A stretch of 13,119 bases of DNA from positions 1-13,119 of the forward strand of contig JBNKKA010000127.1 of the NCBI GenBank assembly GCA_050291585.1, written 5' to 3'. A program made the position numbers and the translations under genes. This DNA is from JASJCL01 sp050291585 (GTDB lineage: Bacteria; Desulfobacterota; Desulfobacteria; Desulfobacterales; Desulfosarcinaceae). Numbering within the stretch: position 1 is the first letter of the stretch; every line of letters begins with the position of its first letter. The notes below the pieces were generated by a model, which was not told where the DNA came from, made no database searches, and was given only the letters and a program-made list of their open reading frames with translations. Of this stretch, positions 7,114-12,133 are shown piece after piece.

Positions 7114-7563
7114 TCAACAGAGAAAAACGGCGGTTTGCAGAAAGATGGGGATGGCGGTTACACGCGCAAGGAGGGTTGCGGCATATGGATCGCGGGATGC
7201 GCGCCCTGGACCGGCAAGCGCAGCGGCGGAAACGGCAGTGGTACTGAGACGCAGGCGGGCCTGCTGGCCGGTGAGGGGAGGCGTGGAGATCAAGGCGAGG
7301 TTGCGGACCTGATCCTGATCGCAATCGGTAAGCATGCTGGGCATGCAACAGCCACCCTGGGGGCCCATGCGAGGGGAGGTGATGGCCGTCGGATGGCGCG
7401 GGACAGTCGCCTTCTGCGCAATGCCAGCCCTATGCAGGGGCTGGTCGCAGCACTCACAGCGGCCGTCGCAGTGGCTCAGCCCGGCCGCAACGCTCCCCAC
7501 CGCTTCACCGATAAAGAGAAGCAGGAGGAGGACTACGACCAAATGTTTGCCTGGTCTTGACAT
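7114..7563 (-). CDS. Secreted cysteine-rich protein of unknown function
   Basis: A 149-residue protein I do not recognise by family. It has a clear N-terminal signal sequence (basic MSRPGKH, then a run of Val/Leu at residues 9-18, with a possible cleavage near AAG, 26-28). The mature part carries Cys32, 36, 38, 39 in HCDGRCECCD, Cys72-73 in GGCC, Cys81 in TDCD and a C-terminal Cys149, with nearby His, Met and Asp residues, which suggests metal binding or disulfides in the periplasm. I start at the ATG at 7563 because it directly begins the signal peptide; a TTG ten codons upstream is less likely. It precedes the DUF2318-permease-ATPase genes on the same strand, 164 bases apart, so it may be the first gene of that operon and a substrate-binding or accessory protein. 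Confidence 0.6.
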   Translation of the reverse strand: MSRPGKHLVVVLLLLLFIGEAVGSVAAGLSHCDGRCECCDQPLHRAGIAQKATVPRHPTAITSPRMGPQGGCCMPSMLTDCDQDQVRNLALISTPPLTGQQARLRLSTTAVSAAALAGPGRASRDPYAATLLARVTAIPIFLQTAVFLC

Positions 7564-7571
7564 GAGTGAAT

Positions 7572-7600
7572 CTTCTACCCTTGAGTACCACAAGTGTCAA
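7572..7600 (-). promoter_or_regulatory. Candidate sigma70 promoter TTGACA-N17-TAGAAG
   Basis: On the minus strand TTGACA (7600-7595) is followed after exactly 17 bases by TAGAAG (7577-7572; 4 of 6 matches). The predicted transcription start falls at about 7565, only a base or two before the ATG at 7563, so the mRNA would be leaderless or nearly so. The AT-rich stretch 7600-7680 upstream could hold an AT-rich UP element or regulator site. Confidence 0.4.
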
Positions 7601-7695
7601 TACTAAATATTGGAGAAAGAAATGGATTCTTTAACTATTATTTTGAAAATTAAAGATAATTTTAAATACATATAAAGTTCGGCATACCAAACATA

Positions 7696-7727
7696 ATGCC
7701 GTTTTTGGATCGCTCCAAAAACGGCAT
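7696..7727 (-). terminator. Perfect 14-bp hairpin downstream of the universal stress gene
   Basis: ATGCCGTTTTTGGA (7696-7709) and TCCAAAAACGGCAT (7714-7727) are exact inverted repeats around a TCGC loop, 30 bases past the stop of the stress protein gene, so termination is the likely role. The T tract after it on the minus strand is weak. A third copy of the outer six bases, CGGCAT at 7680-7685, can pair with ATGCCG at 7696-7701, giving a mutually exclusive smaller stem. Confidence 0.6.
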
Positions 7728-7756
7728 CGTTTGCTTCTTTCGCTTTCCCGGGAAGC

Positions 7757-8149
7757 TTACTTCACCGTCGTCACCGGGCAATCCGCCTTGATGATCACAT
7801 ACTGAGCATTAGAGCCGAAGAGCAGTTTGCCCACCTTGGAACGGCGCTTGACGCCGATCATAATGGCATCCGCCTTCTTCTCGGCGGCGAAATTGACTAT
7901 GTCCTCTCCGGGCTGCATACCCCGAACGAGCAAATGGGTTTGACAGGCAATGCCTGCATCCTTGAGCATCTTCTCGGCCTCAGCCAGATCTTCGTTGGCT
8001 TGGTTGATCTCCACCTCTTCGGTGACACTGCCGCCGGCGAGGGATGTCACGATGATGACCTCGCCGTCGAAGGCACGCGCGTGGGCAATGGATAATTGTA
8101 GAGCATCCTTGGACGAATTGGACCCATCATAACCAACAAGAATTTTCAT
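7757..8149 (-). CDS. Universal stress protein, UspA family
   Basis: A 130-residue single-domain Usp. It begins with the family's beta-strand and nucleotide loop (KILVGYDGSNSSKDAL, with Asp8), and ends with the phosphate/ribose-binding region GVKRRSKVGKLLFGSNAQYV (99-118) and the terminal strand KADCPVTTVK. In classical ATP-binding Usp proteins the loop is G-2x-G-9x-G(S/T); here the second glycine appears replaced (Arg102), while the later FGS (111-113) is retained, so ATP binding is probable but not certain. AGGAGGG seven bases before the ATG fixes the start. It is monocistronic by context, bounded downstream by a strong hairpin. Role: cytoplasmic stress or energy-limitation response. Confidence 0.95.
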   Translation of the reverse strand: MKILVGYDGSNSSKDALQLSIAHARAFDGEVIIVTSLAGGSVTEEVEINQANEDLAEAEKMLKDAGIACQTHLLVRGMQPGEDIVNFAAEKKADAIMIGVKRRSKVGKLLFGSNAQYVIIKADCPVTTVK

Positions 8150-8320
8150 ACGTTTTCCCTCCTGAATTCGATTTGTGAACCAATTGGATAAATATTGATA
8201 GTCGCGGTTGGATCGCGAATGGTAGACTGGCTATTTAAGCGCTCCTCCGCCGATTCTGACAAAATGGTAAAGTTCCATAGACTTACAAGAGCAACCCAAT
8301 GTCAAGGGAAAAGCGTTTCA

Positions 8321-8340
8321 TGGGGCTTTTTTCTGCCCCA
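8321..8340. repeat. Hairpin TGGGGC-N8-GCCCCA in the long intergenic region
   Basis: Six-base perfect arms (8321-8326 and 8335-8340) enclose a T-rich eight-base loop. It lies in the 642-base spacer between the stress protein gene and the zinc-ribbon gene (8150-8792). The spacer also holds a strong promoter near 8550 and a TGTTAACA palindrome; I see no convincing gene in it, and open frames there (for example 8195-8611) lack family-like sequence and ribosome sites. Confidence 0.25.
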
Positions 8341-8549
8341 AGCATCCCGAGAAATGGGTCAACCGCAGTTACCGTTAGAGGCTACCTCCGTCGATCCACC
8401 CAGCCTTCAGCGGACGGGCCTGACGGCCAAACGGGTTGAGATTGTCGCGATGACGACCACCACATTAAGCCTCTATTTTTTGACATTTTTGTTGTTTTTT
8501 ACCGACACAAATAACATAAATGTGATTCTCTATATGAATATCCAGCTTG

Positions 8550-8578
8550 TTGACGACGGCTTTCTGACGGTATATAAT
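8550..8578 (+). promoter_or_regulatory. Strong sigma70 promoter TTGACG-N17-TATAAT
   Basis: TTGACG (8550-8555) and a perfect TATAAT (8573-8578) are separated by the ideal 17 bases in AT-rich DNA. The predicted start is about 8585, giving a leader of roughly 208 bases before the zinc-ribbon protein at 8793. A short palindrome, TGTTAACA (8581-8588), flanked by near-symmetrical A/T bases, covers the predicted start and would suit a repressor site. Confidence 0.65.
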
Positions 8579-8580
8579 AT

Positions 8581-8588
8581 TGTTAACA
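8581..8588. promoter_or_regulatory. Palindrome TGTTAACA over the predicted transcription start
   Basis: An exact eight-base palindrome centred on the expected +1 of the promoter at 8550-8578, with partial symmetry continuing into the A/T flanks. Repressor operators commonly lie here. Short palindromes in AT-rich DNA also arise by chance, so confidence is low. Confidence 0.25.
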
Positions 8589-8792
8589 TTATATTTTTTT
8601 GGACAGCATAAGGTCACGGCAGCTCTGGCACGGCTTTTGGAACTATTTCATTTGCCATGGTCTCCACCGGCCCGGCGACACAAAGCGATTGCCCGTTATA
8701 CGCCTCCTGGCCCCCATTCCCGGCCTCTCCCACTTGGGGGATGGGAGCCACCCCCACCACGAACGCATAATTCATAGATTGGAGGATCACCC

Positions 8793-8981
8793 ATGAACCT
8801 ATCCAGCCCAGACGGCCAGGAAGCAAGTGTAAGTAAGGTATGCACCCATTGTGGACGTCCCCTGTCCACCGACGCAGGGCTCTGCCTGCAACCCCAGGAC
8901 GGCGCGGAGTGTATCTGTCCTGAGTGTTATCAAGATCTGCTCATTCCCGGGCCGGGGGATGCCCACGGCAACATGAGCTAG
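8793..8981 (+). CDS. Small zinc-ribbon-like protein (62 aa)
   Basis: A 62-residue cytoplasmic protein with six cysteines: Cys17 and Cys20 (CTHC), Cys31, then Cys40, Cys42 and Cys45 (CICPEC). The CxxC...CxCxxC layout is that of a small treble-clef or zinc ribbon; Cys17/20 and Cys42/45 are the likely metal ligands. I do not recognise a named family. GGAGG seven bases before the ATG makes translation likely. It lies alone, behind a strong promoter and about 208 bases of leader, and converges with the unknown gene at 9149. Possible roles are nucleic-acid or protein binding as a small regulator; this is inference. Confidence 0.75.
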   Translation: MNLSSPDGQEASVSKVCTHCGRPLSTDAGLCLQPQDGAECICPECYQDLLIPGPGDAHGNMS

Positions 8982-9044
8982 TGCCTATCCATAAACGGCG
9001 CCTCTCTCCCGATTTCGGCGTTGGGCTATGAATTCAAATCCCGA

Positions 9045-9075
9045 GCATATGAAATATGCCAATATGACCTATATT
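9045..9075. repeat. Two adjacent AT-rich hairpins between convergent genes
   Basis: GCATAT-gaa-ATATGC (9045-9059) is followed one base later by AATAT-gacct-ATATT (9061-9075). They lie between the convergent stops of the zinc-ribbon gene (8981) and the unknown gene (9149). Neither is followed by a T tract, so intrinsic termination is doubtful. Confidence 0.25.
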
Positions 9076-9148
9076 CCTCCGGGTTGAATCCATCGCCCGC
9101 CTTGAACTCAGGTGAGATTCATGATTTCTGGACAGACACGAGATAGGA

Positions 9149-9745
9149 CTACGCCCCCGCAGTCATCACCTGAATCTGCAGAATCTCTCTCTGGCTTGGA
9201 TCATCGCTGGCCTGGAGGACCACATCGCCATAGCGCACTGCCTGCATCACCCAGCCATTGTTACCGCAGGGGATAAAATCGAATCTCAGCGCAGCGGGGT
9301 CGAACGCCCCCTCGATAAGGGTTGAGTAGTGGGTGTATCCGTTGTAGCCCTCACCGTGACAGACCACGATATGGTTGTCCCCCAGTTTCGGAGCGGATAG
9401 TGGTTTGAGAAATCGTTGCCTCACCTGAAGGGGATCCAGACGGATCTCCTCCCCATCCAGAAAAACCGTTGTACGGTCGCAGAATTCATCCCTCTGGGAG
9501 CGCTCCCGGAGCAGCGGCCCATAATAGCGATGCGCTCCGGCATAGAGCTGACGCCAGTCGTGCACGCCGAAAATGCGCTGGAAATCCGTATCCGCAGCGT
9601 ACCACTTCTTGTTCAGGGTGGCTTTGCGATAGATTCCAAACCAGCCGGCACTTGCCCTCTCGAACCGCAACCACTGGTCCCGCGTGATGCGTGCCAGGTA
9701 AAGCTCCAGTCCGTAACCGTATTGTTGAATACTTAACGCTGCCAT
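9149..9745 (-). CDS. Unrecognised soluble protein (198 aa)
   Basis: I do not recognise this family. The 198-residue protein has no signal peptide and no membrane segment, and is rich in aromatic residues, with many Tyr and Trp in the first 70. Features that stand out are KKWYAADTDFQRIFGVHDW, then HYYSTL-like aromatic/His clusters (VVCHGEGYNGYTHYSTLIEG) and IPCGNNGWVMQAVRYGDVVL near the C-terminus. Composition and codon use match the neighbouring real genes and the frame is long, so coding is likely. I chose the ATG at 9745 because GGGGAA lies upstream and the reading frame beyond it (to 9799) is low-complexity without a ribosome site. It is divergent from the DUF2892 gene at 9938. Confidence 0.65.
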   Translation of the reverse strand: MAALSIQQYGYGLELYLARITRDQWLRFERASAGWFGIYRKATLNKKWYAADTDFQRIFGVHDWRQLYAGAHRYYGPLLRERSQRDEFCDRTTVFLDGEEIRLDPLQVRQRFLKPLSAPKLGDNHIVVCHGEGYNGYTHYSTLIEGAFDPAALRFDFIPCGNNGWVMQAVRYGDVVLQASDDPSQREILQIQVMTAGA

Positions 9746-9846
9746 GGTTCCGTTCCCCGCCTCGACTATAAGAGCAGGCCTTGCCGGTGGTGTAACCATC
9801 GAAGGCGGATTGGCTCTACACCCCCAAAGCCGATCTACCTAGTGAT

Positions 9847-9876
9847 CATCCGGAAATGGTGAACCGTTTCCGGATG
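9847..9876. repeat. 13-bp hairpin with TGAA loop upstream of the DUF2892 gene
   Basis: CATCCGGAAATGG (9847-9859) pairs with CCGTTTCCGGATG (9864-9876) with a single T-G wobble and a TGAA tetraloop. It sits in the divergent spacer 9746-9937. No T tract follows on either strand, so an operator or mRNA-stability structure is more likely than a terminator. Confidence 0.4.
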
Positions 9877-9937
9877 GGCACTAACTAAAACTTCAACTGG
9901 CCCTAACTGCCAGGCACCCAGCGTATAGGAGGACACC

Positions 9938-10141
9938 ATGACCATCGACCGCATCGTATTAGCCTTTGCCGGCACCGTGATCCTGTTGACTATCATCCTC
10001 TCCCAGGTCCACAGCGGCTACTGGCTGCTTTTCACCGCCTTCGTGGGGGCTAACTTGCTCCAATCGGCCTTCACCGGTTTCTGCCCCCTGGCCACCATCC
10101 TTAAAAAAATCGGTGTTCGCAGCGGAGTGGCCTTTCAATAG
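9938..10141 (+). CDS. DUF2892 / YgaP-like small inner-membrane protein
   Basis: A 67-residue protein matching the YgaP transmembrane domain family (DUF2892): N-terminal MTIDRIVLAFAGT, two hydrophobic helices (about residues 7-24 and 28-46), and the diagnostic AFTGFCPLATILKKIG end with its conserved Cys. In E. coli YgaP this domain is fused to a rhodanese; here it stands alone, as in many bacteria. Role is unproven, but links to sulfur or persulfide metabolism are often suggested. A near-ideal AGGAGG lies seven bases before the ATG. A strong terminator follows 24 bases after the stop, so the gene is probably monocistronic. Confidence 0.9.
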   Translation: MTIDRIVLAFAGTVILLTIILSQVHSGYWLLFTAFVGANLLQSAFTGFCPLATILKKIGVRSGVAFQ

Positions 10142-10164
10142 TGTGCCGGTCCAGGAACAGGGGC

Positions 10165-10199
10165 AAAAAAAGCGGCGTTGGAATAAACGCCGCTTTTTT
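10165..10199. terminator. Bidirectional rho-independent terminator
   Basis: GCGGCGTT (10172-10179) and AACGCCGC (10186-10193) form an eight-base stem around GGAATA, flanked by A7 on the left (10165-10171) and T6 on the right (10194-10199). It therefore terminates the DUF2892 gene from the left and the lipoprotein gene from the right. Confidence 0.9.
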
Positions 10200-10217
10200 G
10201 TTGTCTGCAGGGGCTGG

Positions 10218-10526
10218 CTACTGCGGGCAGCGAAACACTCGCGCCGCCGCGGTCTGATCGGTGCGATAGACCCACACCAGATGAGTGCCCCCAAGGCCCT
10301 GGGCGCGCGCTTCGAGGCGTTCGACCATCCTGCGGCGCGCCAGGGGGGTGATAATCTTACCGGTATCGATGGTTTCGCTGAGGGCCCCCACCTGTTCACA
10401 CCCGTCCACCTGCTGGATCTCGGCCTCAACCAACTCAAGCTGACTCGAACCAAAGGGCCAACTACCGCAGGCCGTCAACAGGGCCAGCATCCCCGCGATC
10501 AGTAGGGCCCATCGCACTCGATGCAT
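10218..10526 (-). CDS. Small lipoprotein, DUF4156-like
   Basis: A 102-residue protein with a lipoprotein signal peptide: basic MHRVR, a hydrophobic core, and the lipobox LTAC with Cys20 as the lipidated residue. The +2 residue is Gly, so sorting to the outer membrane is expected. The mature part (ELVEAEIQQVDGCEQVGALS ... ARAQGLGGTHLVWVYR) resembles DUF4156-type lipoproteins, in which a Cys-x-GEV-like strand precedes an 'A..LGAN.V' helix and strand; a Cys pair (Cys43 and the near-terminal Cys100) could form a disulfide. AAGGAGGG lies seven bases before the ATG. It converges on the bidirectional terminator with the DUF2892 gene. The lipoprotein call is secure; family is tentative. Confidence 0.8.
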   Translation of the reverse strand: MHRVRWALLIAGMLALLTACGSWPFGSSQLELVEAEIQQVDGCEQVGALSETIDTGKIITPLARRRMVERLEARAQGLGGTHLVWVYRTDQTAAARVFRCPQ

Positions 10527-10620
10527 GCCACACCCTCCTTTTTAAAGTGACAGGGGAGACTCATCTCACCCATGATAGCTATACCCCAGCCCCAGGTTAA
10601 CGTATCAGCGACAGGAAAAT

Positions 10621-10647
10621 TAAACCCCGGGCCGAGAACGCCGATAA
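10621..10647 (+). promoter_or_regulatory. FliA (sigma28) flagellar promoter TAAA-N15-GCCGATAA
   Basis: TAAA at 10621-10624, exactly 15 bases, then GCCGATAA at 10640-10647: this is the full proteobacterial sigma28 consensus without mismatch. The expected start is near 10655, about 65 bases before the ATG at 10720. It strongly links the small gene downstream to the late flagellar regulon. Confidence 0.85.
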
Positions 10648-10719
10648 GAATTTTTAAGCATGCGTCACACGAGCCCGGGTATCAATGATAAATACTCGCG
10701 AGGACAGAGGTAACACACC

Positions 10720-10896
10720 ATGCAGATTTCAGACATCAACGTCGGCACCAGCGCCATAGCAGTGGCGGCTCAGCAGATGCAGGCCGTTACCGAAATGCAG
10801 ATGGATCTGATCAAGACCATGGCGGAGAGCCAGGAACAGCTCATTGCCATGCTCAACGCTGCGGGCGTGGGCGCCAAAGTCGATACCCAAGCATAA
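10720..10896 (+). CDS. YjfB-like putative motility protein (58 aa)
   Basis: ATG at 10720 opens a 58-codon frame ending in TAA at 10894-10896. The product is an Ala/Met/Gln-rich, mostly helical protein (MQISDINVGTSAIAVAAQQM, then TEMQMDLIKTMAESQEQLIA) ending GVGAKVDTQA. Its length, amphipathic helix and C-terminal 'G..vD..A' pattern resemble the YjfB putative motility protein family of Bacillus and proteobacteria. AGAGGT eight bases before the ATG is a fair ribosome site. A perfect FliA promoter about 70 bases upstream supports a flagellar or chemotaxis-time role, and no other flagellar gene is nearby. It converges with the tRNA nucleotidyltransferase, with 19 bases between stops. Family assignment by eye is moderate; coding is well supported. 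Confidence 0.8.
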   Translation: MQISDINVGTSAIAVAAQQMQAVTEMQMDLIKTMAESQEQLIAMLNAAGVGAKVDTQA

Positions 10897-10915
10897 ACAC
10901 CTGGCTACATAAAAC

Positions 10916-12022
10916 TCAAGACCGCCTACCCAATGCCTGGCAGCGCCGCTGCCTGAGAAGCGCTCCTGTTCGAGCCCCCTGCCCCAATTCACCCGCCGAC
11001 AGATGCACCGCCATTATCGTCTTCAAATCCACAGCCATCTGACTGAGGTCTATCCCTGGTTTATCCGCCACCACCAGGGCCATCATCTCAGGGACAAGCT
11101 TAAGGCGCTGCAGGTTGAGAAGAAGGTCAACCTTGGTGCCAGACCGCAATTGGGCGTAACGCCCCACAGTCATATGCCAGCGCGCGGCCGCAGCACCGGC
11201 GCGAATGAAGCGTTGGGGTAGCCGCAGGCGCTCACCCAGGGCTCGTGCCAGGTGCTCGCCGCTTTGCTCGTGGCCATGATGGCGGGGAAGGTGGTCCGGA
11301 TCGGTGACCGTCTTGCCAATGTCGTGGCAAAACCCCATCCAGACCGCGAGGGGATCTCCAGCCAGGCGATCCATGACAGCCAGGGTGTGATCAAGCACGG
11401 AGCCTTCATGGTGGGCCTGTGGACCGGCGGGCAGAGCATCCGCGGAAGACCACTCCTCAAACCAGGGTGTCAACGCCTTGGTGTCCACCAGAAGACGTAA
11501 AAAATTAGCGGGCCTCGGGGCCGCCATGGCTGCCCGGACCTCGTTGCCCGCCCGTTCCGCGGAGACGTCGGCCAAACGGCCCGAGGCGCCCACCCGCCGC
11601 ATAGCATTTTTCAGAGCGACATCCAATTTAAAATCAGGCAACTGGGCGCTGAAGCGGGCCGCCCGCACCACGCGCAGGGGATCGTGGAAAAAATTTTCAA
11701 GGGCCACCGGCCGCAAGACCCCGCGGCGCAGGTCCTCCATGGCCTTGGGGGCACCCACCAAGCGACCGTCCGATCCTTTGGCCAGAGCGTTGATGGTCAG
11801 ATCGCGACCCAACAGATCGGCCTCGATGGTGGGGGCGGCGGAGAGGGTGTACTCCGCCCCGCAGTGCAGGTAGACCCGGTGGCGGCGCCCCACACGCTTG
11901 ACTCCCGGCAGGTGTTGGCGCAGGGCTGTTTCGTCACCGCCGATGACCACATAGTCCCTGTCTTTGATCGCGCGGCCCAGCAATTGATCACGCACGGCAC
12001 CGCCCACGAGATAGATCTGCAT
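10916..12022 (-). CDS. cca: tRNA nucleotidyltransferase (class II Cca; possibly CC-adding only)
   Basis: A 368-residue class II tRNA nucleotidyltransferase, which builds the 3' CCA end of tRNA from CTP and ATP. Landmarks: YLVGGAVRDQLLG (4-16), catalytic KDRDYVV with Asp21 and Asp23, motif B GRDLTINALA (72-81), nucleotide-binding HDPLRVVRAARF (113-124), and an HD-type domain with HD at 233-234 and PRHHGH (246-251), as in E. coli Cca. I start at the ATG at 12022, which begins the conserved motif. Odd points: between EYTL and RDLT only 12 residues remain, about 18 fewer than in E. coli Cca as I recall it, so the flexible loop is missing. In addition, the usual EDxxR reads HDPLR, and the RRD of motif B reads GRD. 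Loop loss is the known mark of CC-adding enzymes. It lacks much C-terminal extension. Confidence 0.93.
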   Translation of the reverse strand: MQIYLVGGAVRDQLLGRAIKDRDYVVIGGDETALRQHLPGVKRVGRRHRVYLHCGAEYTLSAAPTIEADLLGRDLTINALAKGSDGRLVGAPKAMEDLRRGVLRPVALENFFHDPLRVVRAARFSAQLPDFKLDVALKNAMRRVGASGRLADVSAERAGNEVRAAMAAPRPANFLRLLVDTKALTPWFEEWSSADALPAGPQAHHEGSVLDHTLAVMDRLAGDPLAVWMGFCHDIGKTVTDPDHLPRHHGHEQSGEHLARALGERLRLPQRFIRAGAAAARWHMTVGRYAQLRSGTKVDLLLNLQRLKLVPEMMALVVADKPGIDLSQMAVDLKTIMAVHLSAGELGQGARTGALLRQRRCQALGRRS

Positions 12023-12133
12023 CGTGCCCCCATCCTCATTGTCACACCAATGACCAGATGATATAGCGCTCCTTGCCAACAGGCTCAAGACCAGCAAACA
12101 GAATCTACCCGAAGGTTAAGGAAATTTCAGCGC

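Noticed and set aside
7024..7560. 178-codon + strand frame opposite the Cys-rich protein
   Set aside because: The minus-strand frame has a convincing signal peptide and patterned cysteines; the plus-strand product has neither.
8195..8611. 138-codon + strand frame in the long intergenic region
   Set aside because: No ribosome-binding site, mixed composition, and its end overlaps the strong promoter and palindrome near 8550-8588.
8640..8792. Possible c-di-GMP riboswitch in the leader of the zinc-ribbon gene
   Set aside because: ACACAAAGC resembles the ACGCAAAGC core, but the paired regions and the tetraloop receptor are not present.
10113..10505. 130-codon + strand frame after the DUF2892 gene
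   Set aside because: It runs through the terminator and antisense to the lipoprotein gene.
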